Below, piece after piece: positions 17,054 to 27,509 of a DNA stretch of 64,000 bases. Origin of the DNA: Paenibacillus sp. PastM-3 (GTDB lineage Bacteria > Bacillota > Bacilli > Paenibacillales > Paenibacillaceae). Both the position numbers and the translations under genes were made by a program. The notes beneath the pieces were generated by a model, which ran no database searches, had not been told where the DNA came from, and worked only from the letters and a program-made list of their open reading frames with translations. The DNA lies in assembly GCF_029893965.1 (NCBI RefSeq), contig NZ_JARXXP010000003.1:186001-250000 (forward strand). The letters are read 5' to 3'. Position 1 is the stretch's first letter, and each line of letters begins with the position of its first letter.

Positions 17054-19300
17054 ATGAATTTCAAAAAATTAACGTTAGTCGCTGCATTGGCTGTAACTCA
17101 GGCCGCAGCTGCGGTTCCGGCATATGCCGTACCGGTAAGTACCGCCGGAGTAACCGGCACTATAGTAAGTACAGCGCAGGCTGTTCAGCCTAGTGAGGCT
17201 GTTGTTCAGCCTGAAGCTACAGATCCGCTGCCAAGTGAGGTACCTGCAGGTACAGTCACACCGACAGCTACTCCGAATCCGGGCGCTACCCCTGAGCCTG
17301 CTGCATCTGCAGCTCCTTCGGCCGCTGCTACACCGGTTCCGACGGAAACTGCAGCTCCTGCTGCTACAGACGGAACGGTAGTTCAGCCGCAGAATACGGT
17401 AACCGCTGTATATGGAACCGCTGCTAACCAGCTTATCCTGCATATGAACAGCAGACAAATGTACAAAAACGGAATATCTTATCTGGCTAATCAGCCGATG
17501 GCTGTCAAGAACGGCGTGTCCTACGTTTCCATCCGCGCGATGGTCGAAATGGTAGGTGTAAGCTACACCTATGAAGCTAAAACAAAGGAAGTTGTTGTTA
17601 CTAAAGGCAGCAGTGTAATGCGCTTCAAGACAGACAGCAAAATCTATACTGTAAATGGCACTAAAGTAACAATGAAAGGGCCTGCTTACCAGTTCAAAGG
17701 CACTTTTATGGTTCCGCTGACCTCCATTACCGCCGCCCTCAATCTTCCTTATACAGTGGATAACATTGGCAAGCGGGTTATTTTGACACTGAACACCAAG
17801 CCGACAGCAACATTCAGCGTACAGTCAACTGAAATTTTTGCCGGCCAGACTTATATTAACTACACCACTTCCAGCTCTTCACCGAACGGTACGCCGATTG
17901 TTGAGGAGCGCTGGAGTGACAACAAGCAGGATATTTACGAACAACCGGGGTATTATACAGTCACTTATTCCGTACGTGATGCGAACGGGCAGTGGAGTGA
18001 CCCTTATTCTGTAACGATTCAGGTGCTGCAGCCTAACCAGCCGCCGGTCGCCAATTTCACCACTAACAAAGAAGAATACAAAATGGGTGAACCAATCACC
18101 CTGACCGATCTCAGCTATGATCCGGAGTACGAAGAGCTTACAGCTGAATGGACGAACCGCGCACTCGCATTCTTCAACCCGGGTCCGGTGTCGATCCAGC
18201 TGAAAGTAACCGATAAGCACGGATTGAGCAGCACCTTTGAAAAGACCATCAATATTACCAGCGAGCAGCTGTACACCCAGGATGAGGTGGCGAAGCTGTT
18301 CACGGTGCCTGGAGACGTTATCTCCATGGACGGCGGGATGATTCCCGGCCTGCCTAACCTGACTTATAATCTGTCTTCAGAAAATTACAAGCTTATCCGC
18401 AGTAACAGTCCGGAAACAGTGAATCAGGAGGGCGTGCTGTACCGCGAAACCTCGGTCGGCAATACCCGCTTCCTTGTTCATCACTTGAACAACATGTCTA
18501 CAAGACAGAAGCTGTACGTGATTGCAACCAACAACAACCTGTATCCGACGACCATTACAACGCAGTATTCCGGGATTGCCGGTCCGGTCACTTCTCCGGA
18601 ATATACAGGTAAAATTTCGATCCAGAAGTACTATAATTCGATGCTTACCAATGAGAAATATGGCACCACACTCCTGATGCCTGGTGAGAGCAAAGCTATT
18701 CTTACCGACATTAATAAAATTTCCATGAAGCCGGGCGAAGTCCTGTCGCTCAGCGCCGATCTGTTCAGTGATCTTACGGTTCAATACAACGTGGTGATGG
18801 TTGAAGAAAGCAAGGACCCGATTGCCCTGCTGCCTACATTGCCGATCCTGGACCGTGATGGTGTGCATAACCGCGGAACCTATCCCGACTCGACCCGGAT
18901 CATCACCGTGAGCGATGTAGTCGGAACAACGCAGTCGAAGCTGATTCTGGGCGATAACAAAAATGACCTGAATCTGATCGGCATCGATCCGATGACCGGA
19001 ACGGAGGCTTCCAATGCCGGGAACTTCGGTGTGCTGTACAAAATAAGATTTGAGCATGTTGCCGCCAACACGCTGATTACGTTTAATCCGCGCGGAGGCA
19101 ATTACCTGGGCTCTCTAATGGTAAACAATACAATTGTTAACCTGCCTAATAAAGGCAGCCTGTCAAGCTCCGATATGAACGCCGTAGTCTATCGTTCCGG
19201 CAGTTATGACAGCTCGGTAGAAATTGTATTCTCGGTAGCTTCCGGAAGCAATCTGCCGGTGAACTTTGTGTTTACACCGCTGCCTGCGCTGAAGCAATAG
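17054..19300 (+). CDS. Secreted stalk-domain protein with PKD-like repeats
   Basis: A 748-residue exported protein. A signal peptide ends at AYA (about residue 25). A low-complexity P/T/A-rich linker runs to about residue 120. A 'copper amine oxidase N-terminal' (stalk) domain follows at ~130-245, seen in 'YVSIRAMVEMVGVSYTYEAKTKEV' and 'MVPLTSITAALNLPYTVD'. Next come two PKD/Ig-like beta modules (~250-400, with 'PPVANFTTNKEEYKMGEP'). The remaining ~350 residues are beta-rich and not recognised. No enzyme motif or anchor was seen. The gene is monocistronic between strong terminators. A role at the cell or spore surface is inference. Confidence 0.75.
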   Translation: MNFKKLTLVAALAVTQAAAAVPAYAVPVSTAGVTGTIVSTAQAVQPSEAVVQPEATDPLPSEVPAGTVTPTATPNPGATPEPAASAAPSAAATPVPTETAAPAATDGTVVQPQNTVTAVYGTAANQLILHMNSRQMYKNGISYLANQPMAVKNGVSYVSIRAMVEMVGVSYTYEAKTKEVVVTKGSSVMRFKTDSKIYTVNGTKVTMKGPAYQFKGTFMVPLTSITAALNLPYTVDNIGKRVILTLNTKPTATFSVQSTEIFAGQTYINYTTSSSSPNGTPIVEERWSDNKQDIYEQPGYYTVTYSVRDANGQWSDPYSVTIQVLQPNQPPVANFTTNKEEYKMGEPITLTDLSYDPEYEELTAEWTNRALAFFNPGPVSIQLKVTDKHGLSSTFEKTINITSEQLYTQDEVAKLFTVPGDVISMDGGMIPGLPNLTYNLSSENYKLIRSNSPETVNQEGVLYRETSVGNTRFLVHHLNNMSTRQKLYVIATNNNLYPTTITTQYSGIAGPVTSPEYTGKISIQKYYNSMLTNEKYGTTLLMPGESKAILTDINKISMKPGEVLSLSADLFSDLTVQYNVVMVEESKDPIALLPTLPILDRDGVHNRGTYPDSTRIITVSDVVGTTQSKLILGDNKNDLNLIGIDPMTGTEASNAGNFGVLYKIRFEHVAANTLITFNPRGGNYLGSLMVNNTIVNLPNKGSLSSSDMNAVVYRSGSYDSSVEIVFSVASGSNLPVNFVFTPLPALKQ

Positions 19301-19315
19301 GATATTGGTTATGAC

Positions 19316-19358
19316 AAAACCGGCTAAAGCCCTGTTAACAGGCGCTTTAGCCGGTTTT
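19316..19358. terminator. Strong, probably bidirectional terminator
   Basis: AAAACCGGCTAAAGC (19316-19330) and GCTTTAGCCGGTTTT (19344-19358) form a perfect 15-bp stem with an inner CCTG-TTAA-CAGG hairpin. Confidence 0.85.
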
Positions 19359-19510
19359 GCTGTATCCGCCCGCCGCAGATGTCTCTGATTCCGGCAAAAC
19401 TCCGGGAAGAAAGGAGACCCGGCTGCCCTGCTTGATTGACGGAGCAATGGTTTTGGGGCATTATAAAGAGAGTGCAACAGCAAATGAATTATGTTATGGG
19501 AGATGAGCGA

Positions 19511-19972
19511 ATGCTGTCGACAGAACAAATACTGGAAGCCATGTCGGGGCAGGGGCTGCGAATCACCGATCAGCGCAAGACGCTTGCCAAGTTATTCGGC
19601 GAGAATACGGGATATTTGTCGGCGAAGGATGTCTATGACTATATGGGCCGCAAGTACAGCGGACTCAGCTTTGATACGGTCTACCGCAACCTGCGGGTCA
19701 TGGAGGAGCTGGGTGTGCTTGAACAGGTGGTATTTGAAGACGGCGTTAAATTCAAAGCCAGCTGCAACCAGGATCACCATCATCATCATATGATCTGCCT
19801 TCAATGCATGAAGACTTATCCGATTCATTTCTGCCCGATGAATCTAACGGATACTCCGGACCAGTTCCGGGTAGTCAAGCATAAATTTGAGGTGTTCGGT
19901 TACTGCAAAGACTGTGAGAGCGGCAAGGAAGCAGAATCTGCACTTGCGGCCCACAGCAAAGAAGGCCGCTGA
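19511..19972 (+). CDS. zur: Zinc uptake repressor Zur (Fur family)
   Basis: A 153-residue Fur-family repressor that, with Zn(II), shuts off zinc import. The winged helix includes '[15 protein letters not shown]' and '[19 protein letters not shown]'. It has the HHHHH stretch and the structural zinc Cys pairs in 'CLQCMK' and 'YCKDC', and its sequence resembles B. subtilis Zur more than Fur or PerR. The ATG at 19511 is preferred over one at 19436 because GGGAG precedes it at good spacing and the length then matches the family. A Zur box lies in the znuA promoter 3.8 kb downstream. Confidence 0.87.
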   Translation: MLSTEQILEAMSGQGLRITDQRKTLAKLFGENTGYLSAKDVYDYMGRKYSGLSFDTVYRNLRVMEELGVLEQVVFEDGVKFKASCNQDHHHHHMICLQCMKTYPIHFCPMNLTDTPDQFRVVKHKFEVFGYCKDCESGKEAESALAAHSKEGR

Positions 19973-19973
19973 T

Positions 19974-20237
19974 ATGCCGGACCTGCGCAGAACGGTCCAG
20001 GCGCCGATCAGGGTATACCGCAAGTTCATATCACCGCTGAAGCCTGCGACCTGCCGGTTCTATCCGACCTGCTCCGCATACGCGCTGGAGGCGATAGAAG
20101 TGCACGGTCCGGTGAAGGGCTCCTGGCTGGCCGCCAAACGGATTGCCAGATGCCACCCCTTTCATCCGGGAGGGCTTGATCCTGTCCCGCCGCGGGAGAA
20201 CCAGCCGCCGGATGAAGGGGCTGTCCGGCCGACTTGA
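19974..20237 (+). CDS. yidD: Membrane protein insertion efficiency factor YidD
   Basis: An 87-residue protein of the YidD family, which aids membrane protein insertion. Signature: '[31 protein letters not shown]' region with conserved Cys, and '[14 protein letters not shown]'. The start codon lies one base after the zur stop (TGATATG), so translation is coupled. The stop codon overlaps the -35 box of the metG promoter. Confidence 0.9.
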   Translation: MPDLRRTVQAPIRVYRKFISPLKPATCRFYPTCSAYALEAIEVHGPVKGSWLAAKRIARCHPFHPGGLDPVPPRENQPPDEGAVRPT

Positions 20238-20263
20238 CAGGACGGCAGATTTTTGGGTATATT
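20234..20263 (+). promoter_or_regulatory. metG promoter
   Basis: Perfect -35 TTGACA (20234-20239), 18-bp spacer, -10 TATATT (20258-20263). The -35 overlaps the yidD stop codon. Predicted transcription start near 20270, just before the T-box leader. Confidence 0.7.
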
Positions 20264-20267
20264 TTGG

Positions 20268-20558
20268 AGAATAATATGCATTCCGAGGAACGGATAAGTA
20301 AATCAGGTTGGCCATTACAGAGAGCCGGGAGCGCTGGGAACCGGTATGGTGCACAGATTGAAGATGGTCCGGGAGGAACTGTGCCCGAGCAGCGGCTGAT
20401 GAAATAAGCGGCCTGTCGTAAGGACACAGCGTGATCCAGCGTTAATGGACAGTTCTTGAATAAAGGACTGGCGAAGCCTGCGCTCTGTGAGGAGCCGGGG
20501 AACTTTGGGTGGTATCGCGTGAGTATACTCTCGCCCCATATTGGGGCGGGAGTTTTTT
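20268..20558 (+). ncRNA. T-box leader RNA of metG
   Basis: A ~290-nt leader with the stem I element AGAGAGCCGGGA near 20320 and the T-box core GGGTGGTATCGCG (20507-20519). The bulge TGGT would pair with an ACCA tRNA 3' end, fitting tRNA-Met (discriminator A). The terminator is ACTCTCGCCCCA (20527-20538) with TGGGGCGGGAGT (20542-20553) and six T. Candidate ATG specifiers are at 20364-20366 (in GAAGATGGTC) or 20346-20348. Uncharged tRNA-Met should favour the antiterminator and switch metG on. Confidence 0.9.
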
Positions 20559-20608
20559 GTGTGGACCTAAGCTGCATGATCATGAGATGTGCCAATACGA
20601 AAGGATGA

Positions 20609-22645
<2,037 letters not shown>

Positions 22646-22761
22646 GAAGGACTGGTATTTGCATAGCATGTCTGTTGATATAGGCGTAAGCCGGAGTTAA
22701 CAGTACGTATAGAAGAATGCCGCATGCCGGAAACGGGAGGCTCTGTTGATAAGACAGGGTG

Positions 22762-22789
22762 ACACCCGCCGGCTGCAGGTGTTCTTTTT
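22762..22789 (+). terminator. Probable metG terminator
   Basis: ACACC (22762-22766) pairs with GGTGT (22778-22782), with an imperfect GC-rich inner stem, then TCTTTTTATTTT. A second small stem CTCTGT/ACAGGG precedes it. Confidence 0.55.
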
Positions 22790-22908
22790 ATTTTGACGAG
22801 GCAGAGATGGTGCTATAAGACTTAAGAAACAGTCAATACTGTTAGGAGAATTCTTGGGGTGAGCGGATCTTTGAGCCTCAACTCCTGCTGTGCCGAGCAT
22901 TAGGTGGC

Positions 22909-23137
22909 TAACGGACCGGGGAGACCTTATGTTCAATGCAGAGGTGCTTTTGCGAGGCTAACGGACCGTAGCGCACTTATTGTACTTGAAATACTCCTTT
23001 TCGGGGCAAAAACCAGGATCTAAGAGCACTGGAGTCCGTTAGGATGAGGGAGCCGTGAGTTTTGAGGGGATAAGGGCGCTGGAGTCCGTTAGACTGTATA
23101 GGAGAGAGAACGCAAGCCAGAACGTTGAAGTCTGTTA
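22909..23137. repeat. Mirror-symmetric repeat array A (TAACGGACTC family)
   Basis: Two direct units start TAACGGACC at 22909 and 22959 (50 nt apart). Two inverted units end at 23041 and 23091 (50 nt apart), each reading TAACGGACTCCAG on the minus strand. Start and end sums are both 46000, so the arms are exactly symmetric about 23000. A third, weaker inverted unit ends at 23137. In each ~50-nt unit the first ~24 nt are conserved (TAACGGAC, then CTTA near position 18-21) and the rest varies. No gene was seen in 22790-23280. Confidence 0.75.
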
Positions 23138-23280
23138 GGCTAATGTGATGGGATTTTATCGGGAGGGGGAGCCCTGAGCCTGTAGCTGGATGGGAGGCGA
23201 TTATTAGGAGTGAACACACCGCTTATTAGTATGCGGGAGCAGCTTTTGGAAGATTCATGGGTGGAAGGGAGAGTTCAGTG

Positions 23281-23310
23281 TTGACTTATCGTAACGATTA
23301 CTATTATAAT
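23281..23310 (+). promoter_or_regulatory. znuA promoter with embedded Zur box
   Basis: -35 TTGACT (23281-23286), 18-bp spacer, -10 TATAAT (23305-23310). The spacer carries TCGTAACGATTACTA (23289-23303), a 12-of-14 match to the Zur operator TCGTAATNATTACGA. Zn-bound Zur would directly occlude RNA polymerase. A further half-site ATTTACGA lies near 23323-23330. Confidence 0.85.
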
Positions 23311-23351
23311 TCTCATAGTAAAATTTACGATTTAAGGGGTCGATAGAGAAT

Positions 23352-24413
23352 ATGTCTTTCAAAGGATTGAACCGGAAAATGCTGCTTATGCCTGCGCTGC
23401 TTGCATTGCTGGTCCTCACAGCGTGCGGAGCCAAGAGCAGCGGAAGTATTGTTGAAGGAAAAGCGAATGTTGTTACTACTTTCTATCCTATTTATGAGTT
23501 TACGAGTGAAATCGGCGGGGATGATATCAATGTGATCAACCTGCTGCCTGTCGGGGTAGAGCCGCATGACTGGACTCCGCGCAGCCAGGATATCATCAAC
23601 ACTTCCAAAGCACAGCTGTTCCTGTACAATGGTGCAGGTCTTGAGGGCTGGGTGCCGAATTTCCTGAAGAGCCTCGATAGCGGCAGTGAAGTGAAGGCTG
23701 TTGCAGTGAGCGAAGGTGTGGATTATATTATGACTGACGAAGATGACGGTCATAATCATGGCGGAGAAGCCCACGCCGAAGATGAGCATGCAGACGAAGA
23801 ACATGCAGAAGGTGAACATGCTGACGAGGAACATGCAGATGAAGCACATGCTGACGAGGAGCATGCTGATGAAGCAGTGGGTGACAGTCTGCATACTGAC
23901 CCGCATACCTGGGTAAGTCCGAAATCGGCGCTGATTATGGCTGAGAACATTAAGGACAGTCTGATTGAGGCGGATCCTGAACACCAGGCAGGCTATGAGG
24001 AGCGCTACAGCAAGCTGGTTGAGCGTCTGCAGGCCCTGGACAGTAAATTCGAGACGGAGCTTGCGAAGCTTCCGAATAAAGAAATTGTTGTATCCCATCA
24101 GGCGTTTGCCTATCTGGCCCGTGATTACGGTCTGAGCCAGCATGCGATTATGGGCTTGTCACCTGATGCAGAGCCGCGCGGCCAGGATCTGGTTAATCTG
24201 GCGGCACTGGTTAAGGAAGAAGGCATCAAATATATTTTTTTCGAAGAGCTGGTCTCCGATAAGCTGGCCAAAACACTTGCGGCTGAAGCCGGAGTAGAGA
24301 CCATGGTGCTTAATCCGGTGGAAGGTCTTACGGAAGCGCAGGAGAAGAACGGCGATAATTATTTCACTTTGATGGAGAAAAATTTGCAAAATCTCATCCA
24401 GGCCTTACAATAA
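23352..24413 (+). CDS. znuA: Zinc ABC transporter substrate-binding lipoprotein
   Basis: A 353-residue cluster A-I metal-binding protein. Lipobox LTAC at Cys25. Metal ligands are expected in 'GVEPHDWTPRSQD', 'HTDPHTWVSP', 'VVSHQAFAYLARDYG' and a late Asp/Glu region. Between the first two lies an acidic His-rich loop (~residues 132-176) made of near-perfect 5-residue HADEE-type repeats, about eight copies. Such loops are thought to gather Zn(II). Neighbours znuC and znuB and the Zur box in the promoter support zinc rather than manganese. Confidence 0.92.
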   Translation: MSFKGLNRKMLLMPALLALLVLTACGAKSSGSIVEGKANVVTTFYPIYEFTSEIGGDDINVINLLPVGVEPHDWTPRSQDIINTSKAQLFLYNGAGLEGWVPNFLKSLDSGSEVKAVAVSEGVDYIMTDEDDGHNHGGEAHAEDEHADEEHAEGEHADEEHADEAHADEEHADEAVGDSLHTDPHTWVSPKSALIMAENIKDSLIEADPEHQAGYEERYSKLVERLQALDSKFETELAKLPNKEIVVSHQAFAYLARDYGLSQHAIMGLSPDAEPRGQDLVNLAALVKEEGIKYIFFEELVSDKLAKTLAAEAGVETMVLNPVEGLTEAQEKNGDNYFTLMEKNLQNLIQALQ

Positions 24414-24468
24414 AAAAGAAAGCATAAATGAAAGTTAAGTGAAAGTTAAGTGAAAGGCGGTACACATC

Positions 24469-25218
24469 ATGCAACCGGTATCCCTGGACTGCCATCAGCA
24501 TATGATCGAAATAGAGGATTTGTCCTTCTCCTACGGAGAGCAGAAGGTCATATCCGGTCTGAGTTACACCGTGAAGGAGCGGGATTTCCTTGGCATTATC
24601 GGTTCCAACGGTGCGGGCAAAACCACTTTGATGAAAATGATCGTGGGCCTGCTGCCGCCAACCAGCGGAGATATCAAGCTGTTCGGCCAGTCAGTGCGCA
24701 AATTCAAGGACTGGGAACGGATCGGCTATGTTCCGCAAAAGAATGCCTTTAACCCGCTGTTCCCGGCCACGGTTCGCGAAGTCGTGCTGTCCGGACTGTA
24801 CAATAACAAAAATCTGATCCGCCGCGTATCCAAAGCGCAGCACCGGCAATGCGACGACGCGCTGGAAGTAATGCGGATTCAGGATCTCGCGGACAAAAGA
24901 GTCGGCCAGCTCTCGGGCGGCCAGCAGCAGCGCGTCTTCCTGGCACGTGCGCTGATCAACCATCCGGATCTGCTGATTCTGGACGAACCTACGGTCGGAA
25001 TTGATGCGGAGACGCAGGCGGGATTTTTTGAGCTTATTTTTCATATGCATGCCCATCACCACATGACATTCCTGATGGTATCGCATGACATCGACATGAT
25101 CAAGAGCTACCTGGGCAATGAGCCGGTACAAAGCAACGGTAAAATCAACTTTTACTGCCGCCACTCCCATGACGCCCAGAACTGTGCTGCCGAGGACCTC
25201 CAGCATACGCTGGTCTAA
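24469..25218 (+). CDS. znuC: Zinc ABC transporter ATP-binding protein
   Basis: A 249-residue ATPase powering zinc import. Walker A 'GSNGAGKTT', signature '[15 protein letters not shown]', Walker B '[10 protein letters not shown]' and switch His in 'VSHD' are all present. The ATG at 24469 has AAAGGCGG upstream; an in-frame ATG at 24502 would start at the family-typical '[12 protein letters not shown]' and remains possible. The C-terminus is Cys/His-rich ('[12 protein letters not shown]'). The partner permease is displaced by 0.7 kb, whereas znuC and znuB are normally adjacent or overlapping. Confidence 0.92.
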   Translation: MQPVSLDCHQHMIEIEDLSFSYGEQKVISGLSYTVKERDFLGIIGSNGAGKTTLMKMIVGLLPPTSGDIKLFGQSVRKFKDWERIGYVPQKNAFNPLFPATVREVVLSGLYNNKNLIRRVSKAQHRQCDDALEVMRIQDLADKRVGQLSGGQQQRVFLARALINHPDLLILDEPTVGIDAETQAGFFELIFHMHAHHHMTFLMVSHDIDMIKSYLGNEPVQSNGKINFYCRHSHDAQNCAAEDLQHTLV

Positions 25219-25390
25219 AAAGAACGGGTTTCCTAGCTGAAAAAGACCAGTTGAGGAGACGCGGATCACGGACTATGCTGCTGGGCGATGTAAACAAATA
25301 TATGCGTGAAGCAGTAGAACAACTCTTGTCCTATCTGCTCTGTAGGCGTATGTGCATCCGGTAAAGCAACTTTGCCAAATGTGTTTCCTG

Positions 25391-25590
25391 TGCTGTAAGC
25401 GGGGATAAGCATTAGGCTAGTAAAGTAACAGTGTTAAAAATGCTATAAGTAGGCGAAACTATTATAACATTTGTTTCTCTGTGCCAGCCTAAACCCGCCT
25501 TTTTCCCCGGGAATAGGTTTACAAAGTACATCTATTTGCTTGTTATCCGTATTTTTGCCTGATTTAGTTGCATAAAGTACGCTTATAGCT
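25391..25590. repeat. Mirror-symmetric repeat array D (GTACRCTTATAGC family)
   Basis: Two inverted units TGCTGTAAGC (from 25391) and TGCTATAAGT (from 25441) are 50 nt apart. Two direct units AAAGTACATCTATTTGC (from 25523) and AAAGTACGCTTATAGC (from 25574) are 51 nt apart. The mirror sums are 50981 and 50980. The centre holds a CCTAAACCCG/CGGGAATAGG dyad. Unit sequences are more degenerate than in the other arrays. It lies between znuC and znuB. Confidence 0.5.
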
Positions 25591-25724
25591 GAATTGAGCC
25601 GATAGTGGTTTGGGATAGGCGGAGGAGATTAGTAGCTATTGGACACAGCTGCAGCTACATATTAAATGTCTTTACAGTAACCATTCAGTCTACCTTGTCC
25701 CTAAACACCACCATTCGTAAAGCG

Positions 25725-25885
25725 TGTCCCTGTAAGGGACGTAAGCGATCTTTCATCATCGCACCTAGATGCCACAAGCAGAATCGCCTACGCCAGTTGC
25801 ACTTAACGGGTGTCCAGAGGGCAGAGCCCCCCAGGCCCTCTCTTGGAAGGGAGGGTTTGGGAGGGTTCGAAAACGCTTTTGCAAA
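25725..25885. other. Unexplained hairpin-rich segment between znuC and znuB
   Basis: Contains GTCCCT-GTA-AGGGAC (near 25726-25740), a GGGTGTCCAGAGGGCAGAGCCC stretch, CCCTCTCTT-GG-AAGGGAGGG (near 25838-25858) and a palindromic CTTTTGCAAAAG just before the znuB leader. No reading frame looks coding. It may be a non-autonomous or repetitive element inserted into the znu operon; I cannot name it. Confidence 0.3.
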
Positions 25886-25926
25886 AGGATTGGTTTGTTT
25901 CTAATTATTAATGAGGAGATATCATC

Positions 25927-26730
25927 TTGGAAATTTTATTCAGTGACTTTTTTCAGCGGGCGCTTGCGGGCGGGCTGATGATTGGGATTACGGCGCCGCT
26001 GATCGGCGTTTTTCTTGTGTTACGGCGTTTGTCCATGATCGGGGATACGCTGGCGCATGTTACGATTGCCGGAGTGGCGCTCGGGTTTCTGACCGGCTTT
26101 TATCCGCTTGGAGCGGGGCTGATCTTTGCGGTGGTGGCTTCGTTTGCAATCGAGAAGCTGCGCAAAGCCTATAAGAGCTATGCCGAGCTCTCCATCGCGA
26201 TCATTATGTCGGGCGGGGTGGCGCTGGCGTCTCTGTTCTTTACTCTGGGCAAAGGGTATAATGCAGATGTAATGAGTTATTTATTCGGAAGTATATATAC
26301 GCTAGATAACACGGATCTGATCGTCGTCGGAATTGTCACTATAGCGGTGGTTGTGGTAGTAGCGCTGTTCTTCAAGGAATTCTTCCTGCTCAGCTTTGAA
26401 GAGGATGCAGCGAGCGTCAGCGGGCTGCCGGTCAAGCTGCTCAATATGCTGATTACCGTTCTTACGGCGCTTGTAATCAGTACTGCGATCAAAATTGTCG
26501 GCTCCCTGCTCGTATCGGCGCTGCTGACTATCCCGGTGGCCATTAGTCTGCTGCTGTCACGCAGCTTTAAGTCTTCGGTTGTCCTGTCTGTAATCATTGC
26601 GGAAATCGCCGTTGTCGGCGGCCTGGTTATAGCCGGTGTCTGGAACCTTGCTCCCGGAGCAACGATTGTTCTGCTGCTAATTGCCCTGCTTGCCCTGACT
26701 TTGATCGGCAAAAAAGGGCTGCCTGCCTAG
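25927..26730 (+). CDS. znuB: Zinc ABC transporter permease
   Basis: A 267-residue ABC-3 family permease with about eight hydrophobic segments, including 'APLIGVFLVLRRLSMIGDTLAHVTIAG', the typical ABC-3 N-terminal signature. It forms the membrane channel for zinc with ZnuC. The start is a TTG at 25927 preceded by GAGGAG; no ATG fits. It is separated from znuC by a 708-bp gene-free segment holding repeats, so it may need read-through or its own promoter. Confidence 0.92.
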   Translation: MEILFSDFFQRALAGGLMIGITAPLIGVFLVLRRLSMIGDTLAHVTIAGVALGFLTGFYPLGAGLIFAVVASFAIEKLRKAYKSYAELSIAIIMSGGVALASLFFTLGKGYNADVMSYLFGSIYTLDNTDLIVVGIVTIAVVVVVALFFKEFFLLSFEEDAASVSGLPVKLLNMLITVLTALVISTAIKIVGSLLVSALLTIPVAISLLLSRSFKSSVVLSVIIAEIAVVGGLVIAGVWNLAPGATIVLLLIALLALTLIGKKGLPA

Positions 26731-26778
26731 TTCTTTAATAGCGAAGTGACCCCCTAATCCGGAAGGAGAGCTGCCGCT

Positions 26779-27492
26779 TTGTCCAATCTGAATGCAGGAA
26801 TCGCTTTTGCCGCTGGTGTGGCGTCCTTTATCTCGCCCTGCTGTCTGCCGCTCTACCCCTCGTACCTGTCCTATATTACAGGCTTATCGGTTCAGCAGCT
26901 TAAAAACGGCAGCAACAGCAAAGAGGTCCGTTTCCGGACCCTCTCGCATACGCTGGCTTTTATTTTGGGTTTTTCGGCTGTTTTCTATACGCTCGGCTTT
27001 GGTGCCGGGCTGTTCGGACAGTTTTTTAACGGCCAGCGGGACCTGATCCGCCAGCTGTCGGCCATTCTGATCATCGTGATGGGGCTGTTCCTGCTGGGCG
27101 TCTTCCAGCCGCAGTTTCTGCTGCGTGAACGCAAGCTGAATCTGAAGTGGAAGCCGGCCGGGTATGCCGGATCTTTTATCTTCGGCATCGGATTCTCCGC
27201 TGGCTGGTCCCCCTGTATCGGGCCGATTCTTACGGCGATCATCGCGCTGTCTGCCAGTGACCCGGGCACCTGGTTTACCATGATCACCGCCTACAGCATC
27301 GGTTTTGCGCTCCCGTTCTTTGCCCTGGCCTTCTTCCTGGGCGGGGCAAGGCGCATTCTGAAATATTCAAATGCACTGATGAAGGCCGGGGGTGCGCTGA
27401 TGATCCTGATGGGCTTCCTGCTGTTTACCGACCAGATGTTCAGGATTACAATCTGGCTGCAGGGAGTCACGCCGGACTGGCTGATTTTTTAG
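26779..27492 (+). CDS. ccdA: Cytochrome c biogenesis / thiol-disulfide transporter CcdA
   Basis: A 237-residue DsbD-family membrane protein with six hydrophobic segments that carries reducing power across the membrane for haem ligation or spore thiol-disulfide chemistry. Reactive cysteines are expected in 'FISPCCLPLYPSYLSYITG' near the N-terminus and 'GWSPCIGPILTAI' in the middle. TTG start at 26779 with GGAAGGAG upstream. It lies 48 bp after znuB but has no evident functional link to zinc. Confidence 0.9.
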   Translation: MSNLNAGIAFAAGVASFISPCCLPLYPSYLSYITGLSVQQLKNGSNSKEVRFRTLSHTLAFILGFSAVFYTLGFGAGLFGQFFNGQRDLIRQLSAILIIVMGLFLLGVFQPQFLLRERKLNLKWKPAGYAGSFIFGIGFSAGWSPCIGPILTAIIALSASDPGTWFTMITAYSIGFALPFFALAFFLGGARRILKYSNALMKAGGALMILMGFLLFTDQMFRITIWLQGVTPDWLIF

Positions 27493-27509
27493 CAGTTTAA
27501 TGGGACTGT

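Noticed and set aside
22909..23137. CRISPR array
   Set aside because: Units are few, half of them are inverted, the conserved part is short, and no cas genes are present.
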